A stretch of DNA of 7,810 nucleotides. It comes from Candidatus Heimdallarchaeota archaeon. GTDB taxonomy: Archaea; Asgardarchaeota; Heimdallarchaeia; Heimdallarchaeales; Heimdallarchaeaceae. The stretch's first letter is position 1; the number at the start of each line of letters is the position of its first letter. Positions 1 through 7,170 of the stretch are shown one piece after another. The notes beneath the pieces are model-generated. The model did not search any database and was not told where the DNA came from. It worked only from the letters and a program-made list of their open reading frames with translations. A program made the position numbers and the translations under genes. The stretch covers positions 1 to 7,810 of the forward strand of contig JAEOTK010000325.1 in assembly GCA_016839875.1 (NCBI GenBank). The letters are read 5' to 3'.

Positions 1-2704
1 AATCTGGATTAGTATCCGAAGGATGCCAAGTAATAGAGTTACCTGTTGAATGTTCTTCATATTCGAAATTCGCAACATCATCAATAGTTGGAGGAGCTGT
101 AGTTGTCACTTCAATTTCGACAGTATCACTAATCATTAATCCTTCTAAATCATACACATAACATATAGCTGTATGAATTCCTAATGATAAGCCATCTATG
201 TCCATAACTATATTCCCGCCTACCCAAGGGTCATTATGACTAGTAAGGATACCATTTAGAGTAATATTGTACCAATAAGGATTAGAATCCGTTGGATTCC
301 AAGTAATACTATTACCTGTCGTTCCTTGCTCATATGAAATATCACTGGGACTATCTGTTGAGGGAGGATTCACATCCTGAATTATATTTAACGTTCTGTA
401 ATTAGAAAACGACCCTAAAACCCCTTCAGAATCCATTCCAGCTACGCGCCAATAATAAGTATCTGTATCTAAGGGGGAGCTTGGTGTATAACTTGCACTT
501 GATGAAGGAAGAGTAAGGTTAAGTAGAGGAGCAATAAAACTCGTAGTAGTATCTAGTTGGAAAAGATAATTGGTTTCTCCGTTAATTCCATACCATGTAA
601 AAGTTGGAGTGTAATCATCTGTTATAGCACTATCAGCAGGTGTGTTAAGAGCAGGAGCATTCAATACTGTAGTATAGTTAATTGTGAGATTATAAATTTC
701 AGGAGTTACTAAAACATCTGAAGTAGTCAGTACAGCTTTCCATTTAAGCTGATTACCAGTATTGCTGAAGACATGTTCCACTCCAGGATTTGCTTGTTCC
801 CAAATGCTTCCTCCATCAGCAGAAAGATAGTAAGAAATGGAAGTAGAACCTGGTACTATATCATTAGTAAATAATATTGCACTTGTAATAGAGGATGAAC
901 TAGAAGAAAAAACAGTATTTGATTGAACTACACAGGGAGATGCAAACTGATTAGCTCTATGTTGTATTAAGTTAATAATTTGTAGACCATTCGACCCATC
1001 ACTCACATAGGCATAATCCCCAGAAACAAAAATTTCATTAGCATTACCAAGGGTATCATAAGAACCAGCAAGAGTGGGGGAGGAAGGATTACTAATATCA
1101 AGAACCAGTAAACCACAATTTCCATCAGCCACATAGGCATAAGCTCCAGAAACAAAGACACTATAAGCATAACCAGGAGTAGCATAAGAACCAGCAAGAG
1201 TAGGAGAAGAAGGATTACTAATATCAAAAACCAGTAAACCACTAGCATAGTCTGCCACATAGGCATAAGATCCAGAAACAAAGACACTATAAGCATCTGG
1301 AGTAGCATAAGAACCAGCAAGAGTGGGTGAAGAAGGATTACTAATATTAAGAACCAGTAAACCACTAGCAGAATCTGCTACATACGCATAAGCTCCAGAA
1401 ACAGTGACTCCATTAGCAAAATCTGGAGTATCATAAGAACCTGTAAGAGTAGGTGAAGAAGGATTACTAATGTCAAGTACACGAATACCAGTCCATTCAG
1501 CTACATACGCATAAGATCCAGAAACAAAGACGCCCATTGCCATAGCACTATAAGAACCAGTTAAGGACATGTGAAAATCTGCAATTTGAACAACCTGAAA
1601 TCCTCCAGATTGACAAGCTAGAAAAGCATAAATTCCATTAATAACTATCTTTTGAGCTATCTCAGGAAGAGAGATACTATAAATTAAAATTGGAGCTGTT
1701 GGATTAGTTATGTCTACTACAGTAAGTCCATCGTTTAGATCTGTAACATAAAGGTAATTTCCATAGACTGAAGCAGCACAAACACCACTTTTACTCAACG
1801 ATCCCGCAAATGTAGGAGTAGTAGGATCTGTGATATTCAAGACTATTACGCCATTATTCATATCAATAGCATATGCATAATTACCCTCTACAACAACATT
1901 CACAACAGAACTAATATCTGCATTGTAAGTTGCAACAATTGTTGGGTTCAGAGGATTAGCGATGTTAATCACTACTAATCCATTGTCTCCATCAGCTAGA
2001 TAAACATAATCACCAGCAACAACTAAATTTGATGATGTTCCAATAGTATCTCTTACACTTATTCCTATAGGATTACTGGTATCTGTGACATTAACTACAC
2101 TTAGTCCACCTTGATCATTAGCTATGAATGCTATATTTCCAGCAACAATCACATCACGAGCAGCATCTCCTGGTGCAAGTATTGTTGAACAATTCCCTAG
2201 AACAGTCGGATTTGTTGGATCAGTGACATTTAAAAGAAGAAAGTTCTCATAATCAGGAAATTCTCCTTGATAATCGGCAATGAAAGCACAATCACCTGCA
2301 ACATATACACTTTGAGCGATGTTTGGTGTAGCATAAGAACCTATAATTGTTGGATTAGCTGGATCTGTAATATTTACAATTTTCAATCCCTCACCTTGGT
2401 TTGTCACATAGGCATAATTGCCGTCAACAAAAACATCTAAGGTATTGCCAATTAAAGAAGAGCTAATGGATCCGACGAGGGTAGGATCTTTCTTAGAGTT
2501 TTCTATGGAACCCGTTCCCCAACCACTCACATTGGTATTTGAAACATCCATGTAAGTAGTAGAAGTGAAATCTTCATTGAAAGTGCTGGATGCAGCTTGT
2601 ATTACTTTTGTATCATTTTGTAAAGGTGATAAAAACACAAAAAGACTAAATACCAATATAAAAAAAATCATTCTTCCTTTAAATTTAATTTTATTTTTTC
2701 TCAT
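1..2704 (-). CDS. Secreted LVIVD-repeat beta-propeller surface protein with FnIII-like and Ig-like domains, partial (C-terminus beyond left edge)
   Basis: About 901 residues are visible, open to the left edge. The ATG at 2704 is followed by a basic N-terminus (MRKNKIKFKGRM), a hydrophobic core and a likely cleavage site near IQA/ASS at residues 36-39, so I infer export by the Sec system. Residues about 75-590 hold 12 LVIVD-type repeats of about 42 residues, with motifs such as YAYVAD, GLLVLDISNP and SSPTLAGSY, which build beta-propeller blades. Residues 590-680 form a spacer domain (YYLSADGG, LKWKAVL). Residues 680-775 are fibronectin-III-like (TPTFTW, YYWRVAG). Ig-like domains with TGNSITW and DGLSLG motifs start near 776; the second is cut by the edge. 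The gene is a tandem paralogue of the gene starting at 6295. By alignment with it, about 178 residues should be missing, including the membrane anchor. The ligand or function is unknown; adhesion or a surface-layer role is a guess. Confidence 0.93.
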   Translation of the reverse strand, partial: MRKNKIKFKGRMIFFILVFSLFVFLSPLQNDTKVIQAASSTFNEDFTSTTYMDVSNTNVSGWGTGSIENSKKDPTLVGSISSSLIGNTLDVFVDGNYAYVTNQGEGLKIVNITDPANPTIIGSYATPNIAQSVYVAGDCAFIADYQGEFPDYENFLLLNVTDPTNPTVLGNCSTILAPGDAARDVIVAGNIAFIANDQGGLSVVNVTDTSNPIGISVRDTIGTSSNLVVAGDYVYLADGDNGLVVINIANPLNPTIVATYNADISSVVNVVVEGNYAYAIDMNNGVIVLNITDPTTPTFAGSLSKSGVCAASVYGNYLYVTDLNDGLTVVDITNPTAPILIYSISLPEIAQKIVINGIYAFLACQSGGFQVVQIADFHMSLTGSYSAMAMGVFVSGSYAYVAEWTGIRVLDISNPSSPTLTGSYDTPDFANGVTVSGAYAYVADSASGLLVLNISNPSSPTLAGSYATPDAYSVFVSGSYAYVADYASGLLVFDISNPSSPTLAGSYATPGYAYSVFVSGAYAYVADGNCGLLVLDISNPSSPTLAGSYDTLGNANEIFVSGDYAYVSDGSNGLQIINLIQHRANQFASPCVVQSNTVFSSSSSSITSAILFTNDIVPGSTSISYYLSADGGSIWEQANPGVEHVFSNTGNQLKWKAVLTTSDVLVTPEIYNLTINYTTVLNAPALNTPADSAITDDYTPTFTWYGINGETNYLFQLDTTTSFIAPLLNLTLPSSSASYTPSSPLDTDTYYWRVAGMDSEGVLGSFSNYRTLNIIQDVNPPSTDSPSDISYEQGTTGNSITWNPTDSNPYWYNITLNGILTSHNDPWVGGNIVMDIDGLSLGIHTAICYVYDLEGLMISDTVEIEVTTTAPPTIDDVANFEYEEHSTGNSITWHPSDTNPD
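940..2482 (-). repeat. 12-unit LVIVD-type propeller repeat array
   Basis: Twelve consecutive repeats of about 42 residues are readable in the translated minus strand. Each has a G(D/N/S)YAYV strand, a GL-x-(V/I)-(L/V)-(N/D)I strand and an NP-x-x-P turn. The first seven correspond one to one with repeats 1-7 of the upstream paralogue. Repeat 2 carries the same short insertion (after IADY) as its counterpart. Twelve is not a multiple of seven, unlike the 14 repeats of the paralogue. Confidence 0.85.
990..1553 (-). repeat. Near-identical 117-126 bp tandem DNA repeats inside the propeller gene
   Basis: On the plus strand, units beginning at gaaccag recur at 1062, 1188, 1311, 1437 and 1554, giving spacings of 126, 123, 126 and 117 bp. 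A more diverged unit lies to the left. Shared words include agaaggattactaat, cataggcataag and ccagaaacaaagac. The spacings are multiples of three, so the reading frame is kept. The rest of the gene's propeller repeats are far more diverged at DNA level, which points to recent amplification or gene conversion here. Confidence 0.9.
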
Positions 2705-2752
2705 TTTAAACACTAGATTTTTTGTGAATCTCGTAAAAAGAGAATCTAAAGA

Positions 2753-2778
2753 ATAAAAAGATTTCTCAAAAACTTGCA
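2753..2778 (-). promoter_or_regulatory. Predicted archaeal promoter (BRE/TATA-like) of the downstream surface-protein gene
   Basis: Read on the minus strand, this block contains GAAATCTTTTTAT preceded by TGCAAGTTTT. It matches 21 of 26 positions of the block at 6325-6350 in front of the paralogue. The T/A-rich core ends 48 bases before the ATG at 2704, so a start site about 25 bases downstream would leave a leader of roughly 25 bases. No Shine-Dalgarno motif precedes the ATG. Conservation between the paralogues is the main support; the BRE/TATA assignment is inferred. Confidence 0.55.
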
Positions 2779-2780
2779 AA

Positions 2781-2809
2781 GAAGAAAAAATGAAAACAGA
2801 GAGAAGAAG
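2781..2809 (-). terminator. T-rich terminator-like tract after the upstream surface-protein gene
   Basis: Immediately after the TAA at 2810-2812, the minus strand reads as a pyrimidine run with T tracts (GTTTTCATTTTTTCTTC). Archaeal RNA polymerase commonly stops at such T runs without a hairpin. The run separates the gene from the promoter of the next copy, which suggests two transcription units. Confidence 0.45.
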
Positions 2810-5800
2810 TTACATTTTACCTCTTCTTCTGTAAACAATTACTACATACGCTACTATACTTATAACAAAGAGTACAGAATTAAGTGGTAGTTCTGGTACA
2901 GCTCCTGTAACTGCTACTATTACTGTGTCTTTGGCTAAATTCCCTGCTTGATCTTCAACCACTATAGTATAATTATATTGATTTGTCGATAAGCCATCTA
3001 CACAAATAATTATAGATGATCCTGATGTCCAGCTGTCACTTTCTTCCACAACTCCATTCTTGTAAACTATGTAAGTTGCAGGATTGGTATCAGATGCAAT
3101 CCAGATGATATTGTTGCCCGTATCACCTTCTGTATAGATTACATCAAGAGGAGAGTTCAAAATCGGATCTATACTATCTGTTACTGTAACTACAACTGAA
3201 TCAGTTGCTGATTGACCTTCTGTATCATTAACAAAGCAGATAAAAGTATAAGTACCGTAAGCTAAACCATCAACATCGATATTTATAGCTCCACCTAACC
3301 AAGGACCATCATCGAAAAATTCTCCATCTCGAGTGATGGAATAATAATCCGGATTAACATCAGAAGGATGCCAGGTAATGGAATTACCAGTTGATCCTTC
3401 TTCATACTCAAAATCAGCAACATCATCAATTGATGGCGGAGCTGAAAGAGTTACCTCTATTTCCACAGAATCACTATTCATTAATCCTTCTAAATCGTAA
3501 ACATAACATATAGCTGTATACGTTCCTAAAGATAATCCATCGATATCAAGAACAATCTCCCCTCCTGTCCAAAGATTATCATGACTAGTAAGAAATCCGT
3601 TAATAGTTATATTATACCAATAAGGATTAGAGTCTGATGGAGACCAAGTTATACTATTACCAGTTGCTCCTTGTTCATAAGAAACATCACTTGGATTGCT
3701 TATTATAGGAGGATTTGCATCTGTTATTAAGTATAGAGTCCTATAGTTTGAAAACTCACCTAAATCCCCTTCTGTATCTATACCAGCCACTCTCCAGTAA
3801 TAAGTATCTTCAGCTAATGGTGAGCTCGGAGTATAGCTTGTTGTGGATGAAGGAAGTGTGATATTGAGTAGTGGTGTTGTAAAACTTGTCGTTGTATCTA
3901 ACTGGAAAAGAAATTCAGACTCTCCATTAATCCCAGACCATGAAAAAGTTGGCATGTAATCGTCTGTAATTGCACTATCAGAAGGAGTATCTAAAGAAGG
4001 ATCATTGAGCTTTGTTGTATAATCAATTGAGATATTGAAAATCTCAGGGGAGATAGAATAATCAAGAGTAGTTAGAACAGCTTTCCATTTTAGATGACCA
4101 CCTTGATTACTAAACACGTGTTCAATTCCAGGAGTTATTGATTCCCAATTGCTTCCTCCATCAGCTGAAAGAGAATAAGCAATCTCAGTATCCACTGGAG
4201 TATTTTCTATAACGCTTACAGTTGCATGAGTTACTTTTTCAGAAGTAGAAGTAAATATTTCTGAGGATTGAGCTAAGCATAGAGATTCATATTGTTTTGC
4301 TTTGTTTATACTGATTTCATGTCGAAATATTCGTGAATCAGCAGATGTGAAAGCATAATCTCCATGAATAATTATATTGTATGGAGAACCAGCAGAAAAA
4401 GCTGTTGATTCTACTAAATCTGGTTTGGTTGGATTTAAGATATTGAATTTTAATATTCCATCAGTAGAATGACAACTATATAAATAATCGTCTTGTATTG
4501 CCATGCCTCTTAGAATATAACTACTGTTAGAGTACACTAAAACTGGGTTAGTTGGATTAGTAATATCTAGTACTCTAAAATAATCTGATGTGAAATAGAT
4601 ATAATTTCCATGAAGAGTTAAACGACTTATTCCAATATAACCTGGAGAATACACAACAAGGTTTTTTGGATCCTTTATATCAACAATTTTTAAACCATAT
4701 TGACCATCAGCGATAAAAGCATAACCACCAGCAACTTTTATGTCATACATTTCAGGAAAGGGATCACCTAGTGTTGAAAATGCTATCGTTTTTATGTTTA
4801 ATGGATCACTTATGTCTAGAACATAAAAACCACCATGCCAGGAGGTTACATATGCTATATCTCCAACAATCTCAATACTACTACCAGTATTTGCTAGTGA
4901 TTTAGTGCCTAGATAGACAGGACTGGAAGGATTACTAATGTTATAAACTGCTAATCCGCTATTATAACATACATATAAGATGTCGCCACTGATAGCAAGG
5001 TCCCTAGGATTGGTTATAACAACCGTTGGCTGAGAACTAAACCAATTAGGATTTTCAATATCATAAACTCTGAGATTTCCTTGAAATATAGGTGCATATG
5101 CATATCTGCCTGATATAGCTATTTTATCAAATGATCGACTTGGAGTAGGAATACTAACATAACAAAGTTGATTAGGAGAAGTAGCGTCAGCGATTTTTAG
5201 TATTTGTAATCCTCCTGAATAAGATGCAATATAAATATAGGTTCCTGAAAGAAAAATATTTTGCGCAATTCCTGGAAGATTCTCAATGGTTACTAATTGA
5301 GGTTGAGTTGCATCATCTACATTTATAACAAATAATCCATCATCAATATCTACTAAATATAGGAAATCATCAGATATTGTCATACATGAAAAACCTGCAT
5401 TTAAGTACTCAGAAACAAATGTTGGCTTTGAAGGATTTGAGATACTTAATATCTGAAAACCATTTGTATCGATGACATATACATAATCTCCTTCTGCTAT
5501 AACATCAATCGTCGTGCTAAGATTTGAATAAGTATCTATTATTGATGGTGAAATTGGATTTGCTATATTAAGAGTCAATAGTCCATTTGAACCATCAACT
5601 GCATAAGCATAATCCCCATGGATACAAATATCAGTAAGACTTCCAGGTGTATCTAAAACCCCTAATGAGACTGGATTGAAAACATCAGTGATATTGATTA
5701 TTCTAAGACCATCATCCATGTTTGGAACATAAGCTATATTCCCATGTAAGGCAATATCCCTAGCAAAATTATAGGTTGTACAATTGCCAATGGAGCTTGG

Positions 5801-6295
5801 ATTTGTTGGATCAGTAATATTGAGTATTAAGAAATTCTTATGTTCCCAATCATCACCCTCATAATCAGCTACATATGCATAGTCTCCATTTACAACTATT
5901 CCTTGAGCTACATCTGCTGTTGTATAAGTACCAATTATGTAAGGATTGGCAGAATCAGTAATATTAACTGCTTTTAGGCCTTCAGCTTCGTTCGTAACAT
6001 AAGCAATGTTTCCATCAACGAATACATCTAGAGTGTTTCCTATAAAAGTGGAACTTATTGAACTTACAAGTGTAGGTTTTTGTTTAGAACTTTCAACAGC
6101 ACCAGTTCCCCATCCACTAGAGTTAGTCTCAAAACTATCCATATAAGTTGTTGTTGTGAAATCCTCTTCGAATGTTCCAGAAGAAGCATTTACAATACTT
6201 GTCATATCAAGAAGTATCCCTGAAAATAGGAATAAACTTGTAACGATCAATATAAGAACACCCTTCCCTTTTAGTTTTCTATTATTCAATTTCAT
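2810..6295 (-). CDS. Secreted, membrane-anchored LVIVD-repeat double beta-propeller surface protein, complete
   Basis: This protein has 1161 residues. I choose the ATG at 6295 over the in-frame TTG at 6301 because it aligns exactly with the paralogue's N-terminus. Residues 1-37 are a signal peptide (basic KLNNRKLKGKG, hydrophobic core, VNA/SS site). Residues about 75-670 hold 14 LVIVD-type repeats, which fit two seven-bladed propellers. Residues 675-760 are a spacer domain (YSLSADGGSNWESI, LKWKAVL). Residues 762-858 are fibronectin-III-like (MPTFSWSG, TYYWRVAGID). Three Ig-like domains at about 860-951, 952-1040 and 1041-1130 share EG-x-TGN-x-I-x-W and DGL motifs. The tail (about 1132-1161) is VPELPLNS, a hydrophobic helix and RRRGK, so the bulk lies outside the cell. 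Such domain sets are common in Asgard surface proteins. The ligand is unknown; adhesion or a surface-coat role is possible. Confidence 0.95.
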   Translation of the reverse strand: MKLNNRKLKGKGVLILIVTSLFLFSGILLDMTSIVNASSGTFEEDFTTTTYMDSFETNSSGWGTGAVESSKQKPTLVSSISSTFIGNTLDVFVDGNIAYVTNEAEGLKAVNITDSANPYIIGTYTTADVAQGIVVNGDYAYVADYEGDDWEHKNFLILNITDPTNPSSIGNCTTYNFARDIALHGNIAYVPNMDDGLRIINITDVFNPVSLGVLDTPGSLTDICIHGDYAYAVDGSNGLLTLNIANPISPSIIDTYSNLSTTIDVIAEGDYVYVIDTNGFQILSISNPSKPTFVSEYLNAGFSCMTISDDFLYLVDIDDGLFVINVDDATQPQLVTIENLPGIAQNIFLSGTYIYIASYSGGLQILKIADATSPNQLCYVSIPTPSRSFDKIAISGRYAYAPIFQGNLRVYDIENPNWFSSQPTVVITNPRDLAISGDILYVCYNSGLAVYNISNPSSPVYLGTKSLANTGSSIEIVGDIAYVTSWHGGFYVLDISDPLNIKTIAFSTLGDPFPEMYDIKVAGGYAFIADGQYGLKIVDIKDPKNLVVYSPGYIGISRLTLHGNYIYFTSDYFRVLDITNPTNPVLVYSNSSYILRGMAIQDDYLYSCHSTDGILKFNILNPTKPDLVESTAFSAGSPYNIIIHGDYAFTSADSRIFRHEISINKAKQYESLCLAQSSEIFTSTSEKVTHATVSVIENTPVDTEIAYSLSADGGSNWESITPGIEHVFSNQGGHLKWKAVLTTLDYSISPEIFNISIDYTTKLNDPSLDTPSDSAITDDYMPTFSWSGINGESEFLFQLDTTTSFTTPLLNITLPSSTTSYTPSSPLAEDTYYWRVAGIDTEGDLGEFSNYRTLYLITDANPPIISNPSDVSYEQGATGNSITWSPSDSNPYWYNITINGFLTSHDNLWTGGEIVLDIDGLSLGTYTAICYVYDLEGLMNSDSVEIEVTLSAPPSIDDVADFEYEEGSTGNSITWHPSDVNPDYYSITRDGEFFDDGPWLGGAINIDVDGLAYGTYTFICFVNDTEGQSATDSVVVTVTDSIDPILNSPLDVIYTEGDTGNNIIWIASDTNPATYIVYKNGVVEESDSWTSGSSIIICVDGLSTNQYNYTIVVEDQAGNLAKDTVIVAVTGAVPELPLNSVLFVISIVAYVVIVYRRRGKM
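2820..2902 (-). other. C-terminal membrane anchor / possible sorting tail
   Basis: The last 30 or so residues comprise a VPELP motif, about 20 hydrophobic residues (SVLFVISIVAYVVIVY) and a basic end (RRRGKM). This has the three-part layout of C-terminal sorting signals (motif, helix, basic cluster) seen in archaeal surface proteins. It does not match PGF-CTERM, and VPELP is close to but not the VPxxxP motif, so archaeosortase processing is only a possibility. A plain stop-transfer anchor fits equally well. Confidence 0.6.
2897..3718 (-). repeat. Three tandem Ig-like domains
   Basis: Three domains of about 90 residues repeat the pattern D-x-x-Y-(E/T)-(Q/E)-G-x-TGN-x-I-x-W, then D-x-NP-x-x-Y, a W-x-x-G turn, a DGL turn, and a D-x-(E/A)G segment followed by DSV or DTV strands. 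They are degenerate at DNA level. They probably form a stalk that holds the propellers away from the membrane; that role is inferred from their place between the FnIII-like domain and the anchor. Confidence 0.75.
4280..6073 (-). repeat. 14-unit LVIVD-type repeat array (two predicted seven-bladed propellers)
   Basis: Fourteen repeats of 40-48 residues can be laid out by eye, from IGNTLDVFVDGNIAYV to NIIIHGDYAFTSADS. Each shows a G-D-Y-x-Y-V-type strand, a GL-x-(I/V)-(L/V/I)-(N/D)I strand and usually an NP-x-x-P turn. They are diverged from each other, unlike the near-identical block in the paralogue, so this array looks old and stable. Fourteen equals twice seven, the commonest blade number. 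Confidence 0.85.
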
Positions 6296-6324
6296 ATTCA
6301 ACTATTAGGAATATAATATAGAAG

Positions 6325-6350
6325 ATAAAAATATTTCGTGAAAACTTACA
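6325..6350 (-). promoter_or_regulatory. Predicted archaeal promoter of the upstream surface-protein gene
   Basis: The minus strand carries TGTAAGTTTT followed by GAAATATTTTTAT, conserved at 21 of 26 positions with the block before the paralogue. The core ends 29 bases before the ATG at 6295, so transcription would start within about 10 bases of the ATG and the mRNA would be nearly leaderless. This agrees with the absence of a Shine-Dalgarno motif. A second AT-rich stretch (TATATTATATTCC) lies nearer the ATG and is an alternative TATA box. Confidence 0.55.
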
Positions 6351-6357
6351 TATATGG

Positions 6358-6373
6358 AAAAAAAGAAGGAAAA
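6358..6373 (-). terminator. T-rich terminator-like tract after the recombinase gene
   Basis: Eight bases past the recombinase stop, the minus strand reads TTTTCCTTCTTTTTTT. This is a T-rich run of the kind that ends archaeal transcripts. There is no convincing hairpin. It sits directly upstream of the promoter of the surface-protein gene and separates the two units. Confidence 0.5.
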
Positions 6374-6381
6374 TCGAGTAC

Positions 6382-7104
6382 TTATTCCATTTCAAGCATT
6401 TGATCTTTGTTTTCAGGGACTACAGGTTCAACGTAATATGCAATTTTCCCAGCCCATCTTACTTCTCCTGTTCTGTAAATTGGGTTTGAACGAATATTTC
6501 TCAATGTTGATACAGGAATATTGTATTTTATACTCAACGTTTTCAATGATGCAAAAGGATTATCAAATTCTCCAAAAAGCCTTCGTATTAAACCTCTTGT
6601 ACTTTCATCAACAATTAATGAACCTTCATTTCCTACTGCATAACCGAATGGAGGTCTAGACATAACTTTCTGATCTTTTATTCGTCTCAGCATTCCCTTG
6701 TAACGTTTTTCTCTGTATTTTTCTAGTTCCATTTCACCAAAGAGATCTTTGATTCTAGCGAAAGCCTTGTTATCTTCATCATCCAAACAAACAATAGGTA
6801 TCTCTCTTTTTTTGAGAATTATTCGGATGTAACCAAGAATATCAACATCTCTCGATAATCTGTCTCTAGATTGAGTCCATAATTCATCAAATTGCTCATT
6901 TTCGACCATTTCAAGAATTTCTCTGAATCCTTCTCTATATTCAGGATCGCTATCTCCAGGCGTGTCTTCATCTTTAATAATTTTAACAATCTCTCTTTCT
7001 CCAACTTGATATATTCTCGCGGAAACATCATCAATTTGTGTTTCCAAACCAGATTCTTGATCTGCAGTTGAAGTTCTTACATATATAACACAGCGAACTA
7101 CCAT
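6382..7104 (-). CDS. Compact serine recombinase (resolvase/invertase catalytic domain plus recombinase domain)
   Basis: This 240-residue protein is a site-specific DNA recombinase that cuts through a serine-DNA intermediate. The N-terminal resolvase domain (about 3-135) has Y8-V-R10-T-S12 with the nucleophile Ser12, an Arg57 in YREGF, and D81-R82-L-S-R85, which match the conserved catalytic residues of the family. Residues about 150-235 resemble the recombinase DNA-binding domain (RPPFGYAV, then LRNIRSNPIYRTGEVRW). At 240 residues it is much shorter than large serine integrases (400-700) and lacks room for their zinc ribbon and coiled coil. It could be a naturally compact type or a C-terminally truncated one. 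I chose the ATG at 7104 over the in-frame GTG at 7152 because MVVRCVIYVRTS is a normal family start and AAGGT precedes it; the GTG has no ribosome site. No TnpB lies next to it, so an IS607-type element is unlikely. Confidence 0.93.
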   Translation of the reverse strand: MVVRCVIYVRTSTADQESGLETQIDDVSARIYQVGEREIVKIIKDEDTPGDSDPEYREGFREILEMVENEQFDELWTQSRDRLSRDVDILGYIRIILKKREIPIVCLDDEDNKAFARIKDLFGEMELEKYREKRYKGMLRRIKDQKVMSRPPFGYAVGNEGSLIVDESTRGLIRRLFGEFDNPFASLKTLSIKYNIPVSTLRNIRSNPIYRTGEVRWAGKIAYYVEPVVPENKDQMLEME

Positions 7105-7118
7105 ATTGACCTTGTTGA

Positions 7119-7153
7119 GAAGGTTGTGAACCTTCAATAAAAGGTGTAACACC
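7119..7153 (-). promoter_or_regulatory. Recombinase promoter region: TATA-like box flanked by two perfect palindromes
   Basis: On the plus strand, GAAGGTT-GTG-AACCTTC (7119-7135; arms of 7) is followed at once by aataaaa (7136-7142; TTTTATT on the minus strand) and then by GGTGT-A-ACACC (7143-7153; arms of 5). The TATA-like core ends about 32 bases before the ATG at 7104, a suitable distance for an almost leaderless transcript. Dyads on both sides of the box look like operators or recombinase-binding half-sites. The palindromes are seen directly; their role is inferred. Confidence 0.5.
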
Positions 7154-7170
7154 GTGAAAATATGATGGTC

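Noticed and set aside
1003..1365. Minus-strand open frame of 120 codons rich in leucine, valine and methionine
   Set aside because: It lies in another frame of the near-identical propeller repeats. Its periodic hydrophobic sequence only mirrors that DNA repetition.
1062..1553. Regularly spaced repeats that could suggest a CRISPR array
   Set aside because: The whole 117-126 bp unit is conserved, with no unique spacers. The units keep the reading frame and encode propeller blades.
2565..2756. Plus-strand open frame of 63 codons
   Set aside because: It lies antisense to the signal-peptide region and promoter of the downstream surface gene, with no ribosome site or recognisable product.
6296..6301. 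In-frame TTG start two codons upstream of the ATG at 6295
   Set aside because: The paralogue's N-terminus aligns with the ATG, and neither start has a ribosome site to favour TTG.
6354..6659. Plus-strand open frame of 101 codons
   Set aside because: It is antisense to the recombinase C-terminal part, which has clear family motifs; this frame shows none.
7105..7152. N-terminal extension of the recombinase from a GTG at 7152
   Set aside because: The 16 extra residues are not part of the family, have no ribosome site, and overlap the palindromes and TATA-like box.
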